Source: Hyphomicrobium sp.
GTDB taxonomy: Bacteria > Pseudomonadota > Alphaproteobacteria > Rhizobiales > Hyphomicrobiaceae
Assembly: GCA_017512425.1 (NCBI GenBank)
Contig: JAFWGI010000016.1
Location: forward strand, 1 to 64,000
Direction of reading: 5' to 3'
DNA: 64,000 bases
Shown piece by piece: positions 25,401 through 38,879 of this stretch. The position numbers were made by a program, and so were the translations under genes. Position 1 is the stretch's first letter, and every line of letters starts with the position of its first letter. The notes below the pieces were generated by a model that saw only the letters and a list, made by a program, of their open reading frames with translations, was not told where the DNA came from and did not search any database.

Positions 25401-26468
25401 CAATTCACCGAGCAGGAGTTGCAACCGCGCGGATGTATCTGCCGGGCTGAGATTGCGGAAATCGACGATTGCCCATTGGCTATCGGTTGGCGCAGCGACG
25501 AGGCGCGCGAGGAGCGATTTACCCAGACCCGTCGCACCGGTCGCAAAGACAAGTCCAGCAGCGCGCCGGGTCTCATCGAGCGCCATCACCAGCGGCGCAC
25601 GCGGCGCGAGGATCGTGGGCAGCGGCAGCTCGGCGGAGGGGACCAACAGCGACGGACGCGAGAACGCACCGGTCCCCGCCGGCCCCTGGAATGCCGTCGC
25701 TAGCTGATCGACGGGCACAGCCACCATCGCCGTCTCGTCGATCAAGGCGAGCAAATCGGCCCGGCGCAATTGGCGGGGACCATCGGATACTGCGGTCATG
25801 AGCAGCCGCTCGACGACCGCCGGTAACACCGCCTTACCAACCTGGCTCGACAGTCGACGGGTCGACGCGACAAATTCGATCAGGCCCGCACCGAGGTCGG
25901 CACGGACGTCATCCAGGCCAGGGGCACCGCACGACCAATGGATGCGGGCGAGGAACTCGCGACGCAGCGCCGCGTCGGACAGCGAGGCAATATATGTCTT
26001 GGTCGCAGGTTTCAGATTGAGGTCTTCGAGCACCGTGCGCAACGGCGCGATATCGGCGCCAGCCGCCGCTTGGCGCCAATATCGCAGCGCGGATTCGCCG
26101 GCGATGCGTTGGTCCTTGCGACGCTCGAGGCCGATTGCCGCCGTCGTCAGATAATGGAGCGAAACAATGCGTCCGGGATTACGTGCGACGAGATCGACAT
26201 AGGCATCGATCGCTGTGTACACATCAGCGGACTGGAGCGTAATGCTACCGCTAGTGGCCTTTACCTGCGTGCCAATTAGCGCTTCGCGGCTCGCGATGGC
26301 ATAGTCTTCCGCGACTTCCAGGTAGAGTAGCTCGCCGTCGGCCAAACCCAGCCAGGCAAGACCCGAAGTGTAGAGTTGATATCCGTAGCCGCGCAGAGAA
26401 GCGACCGCTTGGCGGGCTTTATCCCCCTGAGGCGCGTCGAGGCGCGGGCCAGATCCAAAGACATTCAT
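22467..26468 (-). CDS. Avs-like antiviral sensor: Cap4-type nuclease, STAND NTPase, helical repeats
   Basis: A 1,333-residue protein with three parts. Residues about 20-115 resemble the Cap4/DUF4297-type nuclease: GYGYQLYTSGLAWL, then YLEVAEDYAIA with acidic residues 51, 54 and 55, and GTQVKATSG with Gln68 and Lys70, the ExD...QxK pattern. Residues 300-470 are a STAND-type P-loop domain: Walker A GATGLGKS at 311-318, Walker B SIILDDLNEI near 363-372, and the GHPQLT motif near 453 seen in STAND proteins. From about 480 to the end are helical TPR-like repeats, the likely ligand-sensing part. This order matches Avs2-type proteins, which recognise conserved phage proteins and then degrade DNA. 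No partner gene is needed in that family. Whether it belongs to a known Avs clade needs alignment. Confidence 0.75.
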   Translation of the reverse strand: MNVFGSGPRLDAPQGDKARQAVASLRGYGYQLYTSGLAWLGLADGELLYLEVAEDYAIASREALIGTQVKATSGSITLQSADVYTAIDAYVDLVARNPGRIVSLHYLTTAAIGLERRKDQRIAGESALRYWRQAAAGADIAPLRTVLEDLNLKPATKTYIASLSDAALRREFLARIHWSCGAPGLDDVRADLGAGLIEFVASTRRLSSQVGKAVLPAVVERLLMTAVSDGPRQLRRADLLALIDETAMVAVPVDQLATAFQGPAGTGAFSRPSLLVPSAELPLPTILAPRAPLVMALDETRRAAGLVFATGATGLGKSLLARLVAAPTDSQWAIVDFRNLSPADTSARLQLLLGELAASSATSIILDDLNEIDDPAIRDLLLRVMAGLRRRDATAIITSYRAPTAATLHQLSPAATPVVEIPYLSEEEVADLVAFTGGDAKFAGPVYRATSRGHPQLTMAALLHLSAANWSRASLAAVLGGELHTELGAERRAVRQRLVAAMPAEAQLLLFRASMIEGSFNRGLAMALGSLSPPVSLAGLVLDRLVGPWIEPMRRDRLRVSPLLEGAAQDVFSIDECRAIHHCIADTKMRSGDLSVFDAGMVLHHALCSEDGTLVAAFAHSVVTCNSEMLDIIAPFVGELQSFPSDVPIFPQDLAASAMLRLAQLLALLPYGSVSAAQQCWAALERERGDVKGEILFEGLALSKLLLHPRAGELFPDWIELLLRFDKLTATDPRLATAGGNFQSKAVGNPHVSGVLLAGQMRNIRTVAGFRSLIERLDREEPALRDRFLSSFQPGRGDLLILVNHGWLKESKTEGFDWEAAASDYAACADIAIGWPNPGLAARCAIAQAVCLDENGNDAERALACLSDAETRFGFDIALVRARAKIHWRRRDHAEALPLLTAAAEQGGQDPIERAYIAREAGISAAELGDWAAALNWFDRAQTIASTLTLPAVRAMAVGLLADTAHAACRAGHPDVAIVKLRDALVSLPSLDPEGTLHEAHCHRVVRHAMLWVFKELTGRLSGADQEVPYSPGCASNPDPLEAIRSHPVIALDLAFYFLAEADEALAEPTGFYREFRDYLTDGPILSSEITLAIAQDRNAIGAHDTDDFVSRIRRHATMSEIVGSGGGRDLGEDLKNPARGMIPLAVIDGDASAEILRGAEDYLLSFAIATAIAGDFAAVDTVIAAGLAAPELVALHPLLERMAGRATGLTTDREGAAIAVNALRQDLTARPAEFCWAAIWLLLHARISKLRDGVADPFITWLFDGWTTLVQDSRFRLAMPAINAPPIEAILAQPDRTLAAAARLLLAGAPAASTSIPAMIRTHMEELAASSV

Positions 26469-26531
26469 CGTAGCGCTCTACACGAACCGGCTCAGCTGCG
26501 GCGATCCTAGACTCGACCGTCGACATAAATT

Positions 26532-26548
26532 TTCTCACAAATTGAGAA
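26532..26548. repeat. Inverted repeat between divergent Avs-like and type IIG-like genes
   Basis: TTCTCA (26532-26537) and TGAGAA (26543-26548) with a 5-base spacer, 64 bases ahead of the Avs-like start and 129 bases ahead of the type IIG-like start. Dyads of this size in divergent promoters are usually regulator binding sites. Confidence 0.4.
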
Positions 26549-26612
26549 CGGCTAGAATTGCCACCCTGGACGAACGGCTGCTGTCAGGCCGCAGGTCATA
26601 ACTGCCCAATCT

Positions 26613-26624
26613 CCAAAATTTTGG
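26613..26624. repeat. 12-base perfect palindrome
   Basis: CCAAAATTTTGG at 26613-26624, 53 bases before the ATG of the type IIG-like gene, in the same 208-base divergent region as the previous repeat. It could be an operator; there is no direct evidence. Confidence 0.35.
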
Positions 26625-26676
26625 CGCCTGCCGTCAATGTCTCCAATCCCATTTTGCATAGCGCCAATCATACGAG

Positions 26677-28738
26677 ATGTCGTCTAACAATAACAATTCG
26701 CTAGGCATCGCAGCGCGATGCGAATCTACGCCTAGGGCTCCCCGCCAAGGAATCGCTTCATTCCTCCGTCAAAACTGGCTAGCTCGGGCTGACGGGAGGC
26801 GGCGTTTGCATCAAGGTGCTTTATTCACAACAGATTGGCTGACGGAAGGGATCACGGCGACGCCGCAGTGGCTGGCGCTGGATGATGCCCGAATTACGCA
26901 ATTGTGGGCGCAATCACGCCATTTGCTCGACGAACTTCTGAAGCGCAAAAATCCCACCGAGGCCGATACCGAGCAGAAGTTGATTTACCCGTTACTTGGG
27001 CTGCTGGGCTGGGATCATATTTCGGTTCAGCAAAATCTTACCGTCCGCGGGCGCAAAGATGTGCCGGATGCGCTGCTGTTTCCCGATGCAGATGCCGATG
27101 CCACCGCTAGTGGGCTGGAGCCGTGGCAGCGGTTCCGCCATGGCTCGGCGCTAGTGGAGGCCAAGCGCTGGGGGCGACCGCTCGATCGGCAAGGCACGGG
27201 CGATCAAGGTGTCCCGTCCACCCAAATCATGCACTACCTGCAGCGTGCCAGCGTGGTTACCGAAGGCCGGATGCCATGGGGCATTTTGACCAACGGGCGA
27301 AATTGGCGGCTGTATTATCAAAACGCGCTTTCGGTTGCCGAAGATTTTTTCGAGATCGACCTTGGCAAGCTGTTCGGTTTGCCTGGTTGCACACCCGAAC
27401 TTTTTGACGTCGGCATGTCCCCCGAACACGCCTTTCGCCTGTTCGTTCTAGCGTTCGGGCGTGAGGCGTTCCTGCCGACCGAGCAAGGCCGCAGCTTCCA
27501 TCTAATCGCGCTTGATGAAACGAAACGCTGGGAAGAGCGTGTCCGAAAGGATCTCGCCGAAACCGTCTTCTCGAACGTGTTTCCCAAGTTGATCGCAGCG
27601 ATCCCCTTGGCCGACCCCAATCGGCCTGCCGAGATCAATGCGACCTATGCAGAGGAAGTACGCTCCTCCGCGCTGTTCCTTCTCTACCGGCTGTTGTTCA
27701 TTCTCTATGCCGAAGACCGCAATCTTCTGCCCGATGAGACTGGCCCCTATTCGCCTTATTGTCTCACCCGGCTGCGGCAGGAAATCGAGCAACTGGATAA
27801 TGAGGGTCGCAAGCCCCTGGAGCGGAGCCACGCCTACTGGTCGCGGCTCGAAACGATCTTCGGGGCTATTGCCGAGGGCGACGACAGCCTTGGCATCCCG
27901 CCCTATAATGGTGGCCTATTCGATGCAGCGGAATCTCCGCTGCTCTCGCGTATCCGCTTGCCCGACACCGTGTTGGCTGAAGTCATATTGGCACTGTCGC
28001 ACCGCCGCGAGGACGGGAGACTGCGTTACATCAACTATCGCGATCTTTCGGTGCAGCAGCTGGGCTCAATCTATGAATCCATCCTCGAATATGGCGTGGA
28101 GCCAGATCTTGAGGCCCGCAGCGTCAAGCCGCGAGCCGACAATCAGGCCCGCCATCGTTCCGGGCCGTATTACACACCCGAGCCACTGGTTTCGCTGATT
28201 ATTGACGACTATCTCGACGTCGAAGATGCCGTACAGAAACTTCAACCCGAACTCGTGCTTGGCACTCAGATGGAGCGCCATATCGCCAAACGGCTTGGAA
28301 TTCCATGTGCCGTGATCTCAGCGCCCGTGCACGTTCAGGATTTTCCCGCGCGTTACTCGCCACAAATGGGCTTTGAAGGCGCCAACGTGCTCTTCGACAC
28401 CTGGGTCCATCCTCTGATGATGGGTCTCGAAGAACATTTGCTCGCGATGTTCCGCAACGACTTCGAATTCCACGACGCGGCAGCGCCCTCGCATCTCGGC
28501 AAAAGTTCTGCGCCGAAGGCTGGCCCGGCACAAACCGACGTATCGCAACCCAACGCGCCGCAGCCCGAAACTGGGGCCTCTGAGCGTGGACAACCGGCGC
28601 CGGCAATCGCGCAATGGACCGCGGACGCTGAGAAAGAGCTGGGCAAAATTCCATTCTTTGTGCGGGGGAAAGCCCGCCGGAATACCGAACGATATGCTTC
28701 CGAACACGGCCTGACGAGCATTTCAATCGAGACATTAT

Positions 28739-28767
<29 letters not shown>
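26677..28767 (+). CDS. Chimeric open frame: type IIG restriction-methylation N terminus joined to BchB C terminus
   Basis: A 696-residue open frame made of two unrelated pieces. Residues 1 to about 507 belong to a type IIG/Eco57I-like restriction-methylation or PglX-like protein: PD-(D/E)XK pattern with Asp131, Glu161 and Lys163 (VPDALLF ... LVEAKRWG), helical region, then [16 protein letters not shown] and [14 protein letters not shown], the opening of the methyltransferase domain. There it stops: SAM-binding and NPPY motifs are absent. From about residue 510 ([11 protein letters not shown]) to the end it is the C-terminal 187 residues of BchB, the light-independent protochlorophyllide reductase B subunit. 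The join lies at about 28,195-28,215. Neither enzyme can work from this product: one lacks its methyltransferase, the other its N-terminal two thirds. Confidence 0.85.
28201..28767 (+). pseudogene. bchB: 3' remnant of bchB (light-independent protochlorophyllide reductase subunit B)
   Basis: The 187 codons before the stop at 28765-28767 match the end of Bch[20 protein letters not shown], then [39 protein letters not shown], a variable Pro/Ala linker, and [18 protein letters not shown]. BchB with BchN forms the catalytic component of dark-operative protochlorophyllide reductase, fed by BchL. The first two thirds, with the Fe-S cluster Cys, are missing. Placement directly before bchH, overlapping it by 29 bases, is the normal bchB-bchH arrangement, so the loss is at the 5' side only. 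Confidence 0.9.
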
Positions 28768-33419
<4,652 letters not shown>

Positions 33420-33420
<1 letters not shown>

Positions 33421-34139
33421 TGTACACATTATCTTACCGCAACCGCCGGCGCGAATTGGAAACGTATTTCGACCGGACCGCTTCTGAGACATGGGCGCGG
33501 CTCACCTCCGACGCGCCGGTCAGCCGGATACGCGCCACCGTGCGCGCAGGCCGCGATCAAATGCGCGGTATTCTGCTCGATATGCTTCCGAAAGATTTGA
33601 CGGGCCGGCGCATCCTGGATGCAGGTTGCGGCACCGGCGCGCTGGCGCGCGAAGCGGCAAGGCGCGGTGCTCGTGTCGTTGCTATCGATATCGCGCCGAC
33701 GCTCGTCACCGTCGCACAAGACCGCACCGGATTTAAAGACTTGGCCGAGTTCGACACCGGCTGCGGACGTGTCGACTATCTCGTCGGCGATATGCTTGAT
33801 CCGGCACTCGGGCGTTTCGATCATGTCATCGCGATGGATAGCCTCATCCATTACAAAACGAGCGACATGGTTGCGATGATCGCTGCGCTCGCATCGCGCA
33901 CCGAGCATTCGATCAGCTTTACGTTCGCCCCTGGGACATTACCGCTCGTTGCGATGCGCGCCGTCGGACGCCTATTCCCGAGAAGCGATCGGTCACCAAT
34001 GATTGAGCCCGTCGACATCAATGTTCTGCGCCGGAAGATCGCCAACGATCGCGCATTGTCCGGATTTGAAGAACGCAGAACCGAACGCGTCACGTCTGGA
34101 TTTTACATTTCGCAAGCGATGGACCTCTCCAGAACATGA
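33420..34139 (+). CDS. bchM: Magnesium protoporphyrin IX methyltransferase
   Basis: A 239-residue SAM-dependent methyltransferase acting on the 13-propionate of Mg-protoporphyrin IX, the step after BchH. Motif I is ILDAGCGTGALARE at about 65-78, followed by VVAIDIAP; a motif with DHVIAMDSLIHY fits the family. Its ATG overlaps the bchL stop by one base and its stop overlaps lhaA by 4 bases, so it belongs to the same operon. Confidence 0.95.
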
Positions 34140-35569
34140 AAAGCTGGAATGACAAGCTCGCACTGAAATGGGCACAGGTCAGCCCCGCGATGCTGCCGTT
34201 TGCCGATGTGGCGACGACTGAACTTCCGCTCGGCCGTTTGCTTCGTTTGTCTCTGTTCCAAGTATCGGTGGCGATGGCCGTCGTATTGCTCAACGGAACG
34301 CTCAACCGCGTCATGATTGTCGAACTCGGCGTGCCGAGCGCAGTCGTTGGTCTTATGATTTCGCTTCCGTTGTTGTTCGCTCCGTTCCGAGCTTTGATCG
34401 GATTCCGGTCGGACAATCATCGAACAGCTCTCGGATGGCGGCGCGCTCCGTTCATTTGGTTTGGGTCGTTGTTGCAGTTCGGTGGCCTGGCGATCATGCC
34501 GTTTGCAATTATCCTGCTGTCCGGCGACAGCATCGGTCCGGCTTGGGTCGGCGTGACCGGAGCCGCGCTTGCGTTTCTACTCGTTGGCATCGGCCTTCAC
34601 ACAACGCAGACGGCGGGAATCGCGCTTGCGACCGACATCGCGTCAGCCAGCAACCGGCCGCGCGTGGTGGCATTTCTGTACGTCATGCTCCTGATTGGAA
34701 CCGTCGTCAGCTCACTGGCATTCGGCGCATTGCTGTCGGCATTCAGTCAGCTTCGCCTGATCCAAGTCGTTCAAGGCGCAGCTGTCGTGACGATCGTCCT
34801 CAATGTCATTGCGCTATGGAAGCAGGAAGCGCGCGGCCGCCTCCCGGCGTTAGCAGACGGCGAAGCATCGGATTTCTTTGCTGCTTGGCATGACTATGCC
34901 GAGGCGCCCGGCGCGCGGAGGACTCTCATTGCGATTGGCTTCGGCACGGCCGCGTTCAGCATGCAGGACATTCTGCTGGAGCCATACGGCGGCGAAGTCC
35001 TTGGGTTCACTGTCGGGGAAACCACGGCGCTGACGGGTATGCTGGCCGCGGGGACGCTTGCAGGCTTTGCCGTTGCAGCGAACCAGTTGACCCGCGGGAA
35101 CGATACGTATCGGATCGCAGCACTCGGCGTCCTCGTCGGACTCATCGCATTTCCTACCGTGCTTCTCGCCGGCGCGACGGACTCGGGCCTCTTGTTCCGC
35201 ATCGGCACGGTTCTGATCGGCTTCGGTACGGGATTATTTTCGGTCGGCAGCCTGACAGCGGCGATGGCGATTGCAACGCGCGGTGGCAACGGCATGGCAC
35301 TCGGTGCCTGGGGCGCGGTAACCGCGACCGCTGCCGGACTGGCGATCGCGTTCAGCGGCGCAATTCGCGACACGGTGAGTGCGCTCGCGCATGCAGGTGA
35401 CCTCGGCGCGGCCTTTCAAAGTGCCGCCGCCGGATACAACGTCGTCTACCTCATCGAACTCATGCTGCTGTTTGCAACGCTCGTTGCCATCGGTCCGCTC
35501 GTCGGTCGCGGAAGGCTCGAGCGTAGACATGCCACGACCCGTTTCGGTATCGCAGAATTTCCGGGCTAG
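34136..35569 (+). CDS. lhaA: LhaA/PucC-type light-harvesting assembly protein (BCD-family MFS)
   Basis: A 477-residue protein with about 12 membrane helices of the bacteriochlorophyll-delivery (BCD) branch of the major facilitator superfamily. Family segments include LFQVSVAMAVVLLNGTLNRVMIVELGVP, FRALIGFRSD and AFSMQDILLEPYGGEVLG. LhaA and PucC help assemble light-harvesting complexes, probably by supplying pigment. Position directly after bchM is the standard place of lhaA. Confidence 0.93.
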   Translation: MKSWNDKLALKWAQVSPAMLPFADVATTELPLGRLLRLSLFQVSVAMAVVLLNGTLNRVMIVELGVPSAVVGLMISLPLLFAPFRALIGFRSDNHRTALGWRRAPFIWFGSLLQFGGLAIMPFAIILLSGDSIGPAWVGVTGAALAFLLVGIGLHTTQTAGIALATDIASASNRPRVVAFLYVMLLIGTVVSSLAFGALLSAFSQLRLIQVVQGAAVVTIVLNVIALWKQEARGRLPALADGEASDFFAAWHDYAEAPGARRTLIAIGFGTAAFSMQDILLEPYGGEVLGFTVGETTALTGMLAAGTLAGFAVAANQLTRGNDTYRIAALGVLVGLIAFPTVLLAGATDSGLLFRIGTVLIGFGTGLFSVGSLTAAMAIATRGGNGMALGAWGAVTATAAGLAIAFSGAIRDTVSALAHAGDLGAAFQSAAAGYNVVYLIELMLLFATLVAIGPLVGRGRLERRHATTRFGIAEFPG

Positions 35570-35593
35570 CTCCCACGATCAAGGAGGACAAAA

Positions 35594-36361
35594 ATGAAAC
35601 TCGGTCAAATTACAAGCTACATCGACGTAGCGCAGGTCACCCTGTATGTCTTCTGGATATTCTTCGCCGGCCTTCTGTTTTACCTACGGCGCGAAGACCG
35701 GCGCGAGGGATATCCTCTCTTCTCGGAGCCATCGAATACCTACAAGGATCAAGGGTTCCTCTACATTCCGCCGCCTAAGGTATTCCGCCTCGCAAACGGC
35801 GCTACTGCACAAGCGCCGACCGGCAAGGTCGATGACCGCATTCTCAAGGCAGAGAAAATCGCGGTCTGGCCGGGTGCACCACTCGATCCTACCGGCGACG
35901 CAATGCTCGCCGAGGTTGGCCCCGGCTCTTATGCCGAGCGCGCTGACGTGCCGGACACGACCGCCGACGGCCGGGCTCGGATTGTACCGTTGCGGGTTGC
36001 AACCGACTATGCGGTTGAGGTCCGCGATGGAGACCCGCGCGGCTACGCGCTGATCGGCGGAGACAAATCGGCAGCCGGTACGATCACCGACGTTTGGGTC
36101 GATCGGTCGGAGCAGATCATCCGCTATCTCGAAGCCGATATTCCAGGAGTCGGTGCGCGCCTTGTTCCAATGAATTTCGCACGCGTCGATAAACGCCGCG
36201 GAACGGTCAATGTCCACGCGCTCTTCGCGCAGCACTTTGCAAACGTGCCAGCAATTGCCAATCCCGACTCCGTGACGCGGCTCGAGGAAGACAAGATCTG
36301 CGGCTACTACGGCGCCGGAACGCTTTATGCGCATCCCACCAGAACGGAGGTTTTGCTGTGA
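35594..36361 (+). CDS. puhA: Photosynthetic reaction centre H subunit
   Basis: A 255-residue protein with a short periplasmic N terminus, one membrane helix (about residues 12-30, VTLYVFWIFFAGLLFYLRRE) and a cytoplasmic beta domain. The pattern REGYPLFSEP after the helix and KICGYYGAGTLYA near the end are conserved in PuhA. The H subunit stabilises the quinone-reducing side of the type II reaction centre. A strong AAGGAGG site lies 7 bases before the ATG. pufL and pufM are outside the window. Confidence 0.97.
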   Translation: MKLGQITSYIDVAQVTLYVFWIFFAGLLFYLRREDRREGYPLFSEPSNTYKDQGFLYIPPPKVFRLANGATAQAPTGKVDDRILKAEKIAVWPGAPLDPTGDAMLAEVGPGSYAERADVPDTTADGRARIVPLRVATDYAVEVRDGDPRGYALIGGDKSAAGTITDVWVDRSEQIIRYLEADIPGVGARLVPMNFARVDKRRGTVNVHALFAQHFANVPAIANPDSVTRLEEDKICGYYGAGTLYAHPTRTEVLL

Positions 36362-37023
36362 GCGAGTACGACACAGAACCCGTGCCAGGACTGCCGCAAA
36401 ATCTGCCGGAGGGCGAAACGCTTCTCTGGCAGGGGTCGCCAGAGCCGAAAGCCGTTGCACGTCAGGTTCTACATACCAAAGCGGTTACGATTTACTTCGC
36501 AGTGTTGGCACTCGTGCCGCTTGTAATTTGCGCGGCCCAGGGATCTGAGCTGGCGCCTGCGCTGTTCGCAACCGCACGTTTGGCAATCGTCGGCGCGATC
36601 GCGATCGCGATTTTGAATACACTGTCACGCGCAATCGCGCGCACGACGATCTATTCAATGACCAGCAAACGGATCGTCATGCGTTACGGCGTAGCCTTCC
36701 CGCTTTCTTTGAACATACCGTTCAAGGAAATATCGGCGATCGACTGCAAATCTTATGCGGATGGCACCGCGGACGTTGCTCTGTCCGTCAGCGGGCCGCT
36801 TCGCATGAGCTATTTGCATCTATGGCCGCATTGCCGCGCGTGGCGCTTCGAGAATGCTCAACCGACGTTGCGCGTCCTTCCGGCCGGCACAGAAATCGCG
36901 CAGACGATTGCATCTACCATGATGGCGGCTGGTGTGCAGGGCGCGCAGGTTCGCACCCGAGCCTCCGCGCAGCCGGAAAAGCAGCAGAATGGAATGCCGA
37001 TTTTGACGTCGGCGCCAGCGTAA
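36358..37023 (+). CDS. puhB: Photosynthetic complex assembly protein PuhB
   Basis: A 221-residue membrane protein starting with GTG, overlapping the puhA stop by 4 bases. The N terminus has LPEGETLLWQGSPEPKA, typical of PuhB, followed by membrane helices at about 45-85 and a PH-like cytoplasmic domain containing TIYSMTSKRIVMRYGVA. PuhB assists assembly of the reaction centre and core antenna. Confidence 0.93.
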   Translation: MSEYDTEPVPGLPQNLPEGETLLWQGSPEPKAVARQVLHTKAVTIYFAVLALVPLVICAAQGSELAPALFATARLAIVGAIAIAILNTLSRAIARTTIYSMTSKRIVMRYGVAFPLSLNIPFKEISAIDCKSYADGTADVALSVSGPLRMSYLHLWPHCRAWRFENAQPTLRVLPAGTEIAQTIASTMMAAGVQGAQVRTRASAQPEKQQNGMPILTSAPA

Positions 37024-37035
37024 AAGAGGTGTGCC

Positions 37036-37497
37036 ATGCACGAAGACGCCATAGATGCCAGGCCGTTCCCACGCGGTATGCTGATGGCCGCTGGCGCGCT
37101 CATTTTCACGTCACTGGCGTTCGCAACAATCGCGCGGCAAACGGACTATGGCGCCACGCGATTGGAACTCGCACCGGTCACATCCAGTCGCGATATCACG
37201 TTCAAAAATGAAGTTGCCGGATACATTACCGCGTTCGACGCAACGACCGGCGAGCGCATCGCAGATATCGAGAATAGCGGAAACGGCTTTGTCGGTGTCG
37301 TCATAAAGGGCTTCAATCGCGATCGCATCGTTGCTGGACGTGACCTGAGTCTGCCGTTTCGTATCAGCACGCTCGCCGACGGCCGATCTATTATTGAAGA
37401 TCCTGCGACCGGGCGCCTTGTCACGCTCGGCGCATTCGGCGCCGGCAATCTTCAAGCGTTCTCGCAACTCCTAGCGCCGAATGGGGACATCAAATGA
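37036..37497 (+). CDS. puhC: Photosynthetic complex assembly protein PuhC
   Basis: A 153-residue protein with one N-terminal membrane helix (about residues 15-35) and a periplasmic domain containing DRIVAGRDLSLPF-like and GRLVTLGAFGAGN segments seen in PuhC. It supports formation of the reaction centre-LH1 core. It lies 12 bases after puhB and overlaps the next small gene by 4 bases. Confidence 0.92.
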   Translation: MHEDAIDARPFPRGMLMAAGALIFTSLAFATIARQTDYGATRLELAPVTSSRDITFKNEVAGYITAFDATTGERIADIENSGNGFVGVVIKGFNRDRIVAGRDLSLPFRISTLADGRSIIEDPATGRLVTLGAFGAGNLQAFSQLLAPNGDIK

Positions 37498-37799
37498 TGC
37501 AAGCGCTCTTCCCTCCCCGTGCGGTCGAAACCGTCAACTGCACGATCGAGATCGAGAACACATTTGAAAGCCTGCATGCGCACGTCGAACTGCACGATAC
37601 GGCACCTGCCGAAGTGGGCGACGAAGTCCTCGTGCACGGCGACATGATCCGCGTGCCCTATGGTCAAAAAATAACGCTGCAGCGCCAGGCGACGGTAACC
37701 CGCGCAAATTGGCTTGATCGCCAGATCACAAAATTGACCGCCCGGCTCGAATTCACGGAACTCTATGAAGTCAGCTTTTCGTCAGGGAACAGGCTATGA
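37494..37799 (+). CDS. Small conserved-position protein between puhC and acsF
   Basis: A 101-residue soluble protein with no signal peptide or membrane helix, probably beta-rich ([54 protein letters not shown]). Both ends overlap neighbouring genes by 4 bases, so it is part of the translationally coupled puh-acsF string. A gene of this size occupies this place in other alphaproteobacterial photosynthesis clusters; its role is unknown, and cyclase assembly is one possibility. Confidence 0.7.
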   Translation: MMQALFPPRAVETVNCTIEIENTFESLHAHVELHDTAPAEVGDEVLVHGDMIRVPYGQKITLQRQATVTRANWLDRQITKLTARLEFTELYEVSFSSGNRL

Positions 37800-38863
37800 C
37801 CATTGAGACAATTTCGCTCGCGCCGACGGAAACGACGCGCAAAGCCGCTGAAGAAGCGATGCTCAGTCCGCGGTTCTACACAACTGACTTCGCCGCGTTG
37901 GACAAGATCGACATATCATCCGTCCGCAAGGAGTGGGATGCGCTTTTGACCGAAATGCGCAACGATCCAAACAAGGGACACTTCCGCAGAACGGAGGCTT
38001 GGGACCATTTTGAGCTCGAAGGTCTCCCGCCGGATCTGCGCAAGGAATTCGTCGACTTCCTCGTCAGTTCCCTGACGTCCGAGTTTTCCGGCTGCGTGCT
38101 TTATGCCGAAATGCGCAAGCGCGGCAAGAACAAGGACATCGTTGAACTTTTCAAATACATGAGCCGCGACGAAGCGCGTCACGCCGGCTTCATCAACGAC
38201 AGTTTGAAGGATCTCGGCATCGGCATCGACCTAGGCTTTCTCACGAAAGTCAAAAAGTACACGTTCTTCCAGCCGAAATTCATCTTCTATGCGACTTACC
38301 TGTCGGAGAAGATCGGCTATGCGCGCTACATCACGATCTTCCGCCATTTGGAACGCCACCCGGAGAAGCGCTTCCATCCAATTTTCAAGTGGTTCGAAAA
38401 GTGGTGTAACGATGAATTCCGCCACGGAGAAGCGTTTGCTCTCCTGATGCGCTCCAACCCGCAGCTTTTGGAGGGCGTAAACAAACTATGGGTGCGCTTC
38501 TTCGTGCTCGCTGTTTATGCGACGATGTATGTCCGTGACCATGCACGTCCAGCATTTCATGAGGCGATCGGCGTTGATCCGACGGACTACGATTTCAAAG
38601 TGTTCCGCCTGACGTCCGAAATTGCCCGGCAAGTCTTCCCGGTCGAAATCGATATCGACAACCCGCGTTTCCATCGTGGGCTTGAGAAGTTGCGCACGAT
38701 CAACAATCAGCTCGAAGCGATGCGCGACGAGACGGGCTTGGCAGCGCGCGCGAAACGGACGTGGCTCGGCGCATCCGCATTCGCCGCTTTCGCCGGTCTT
38801 TACACGATCCCTGCCCGCAAAAACGCACTACCGAAACAAATCCGTCTGGAGCCGGTCTGGTAA
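37796..38863 (+). CDS. acsF: Mg-protoporphyrin IX monomethyl ester oxidative cyclase
   Basis: A 355-residue di-iron protein that makes the fifth ring of bacteriochlorophyll with O2. Two EXXH-type iron ligand motifs are visible: DEARH at 125-129 and DEFRH at 206-210, with Glu105 (LYAEMRKRG) as further ligand. The use of the O2-dependent AcsF rather than the radical-SAM BchE points to an aerobic phototroph. It overlaps the preceding small gene by 4 bases. Confidence 0.97.
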   Translation: MTIETISLAPTETTRKAAEEAMLSPRFYTTDFAALDKIDISSVRKEWDALLTEMRNDPNKGHFRRTEAWDHFELEGLPPDLRKEFVDFLVSSLTSEFSGCVLYAEMRKRGKNKDIVELFKYMSRDEARHAGFINDSLKDLGIGIDLGFLTKVKKYTFFQPKFIFYATYLSEKIGYARYITIFRHLERHPEKRFHPIFKWFEKWCNDEFRHGEAFALLMRSNPQLLEGVNKLWVRFFVLAVYATMYVRDHARPAFHEAIGVDPTDYDFKVFRLTSEIARQVFPVEIDIDNPRFHRGLEKLRTINNQLEAMRDETGLAARAKRTWLGASAFAAFAGLYTIPARKNALPKQIRLEPVW

Positions 38864-38879
38864 GCGAAAAGGAACGCGC

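Noticed and set aside
38622-38879. N-terminal extension of puhE back to 38622
   Set aside because: This part overlaps acsF in another frame; the GTG at 38880 has a ribosome site and gives the normal PuhE start.
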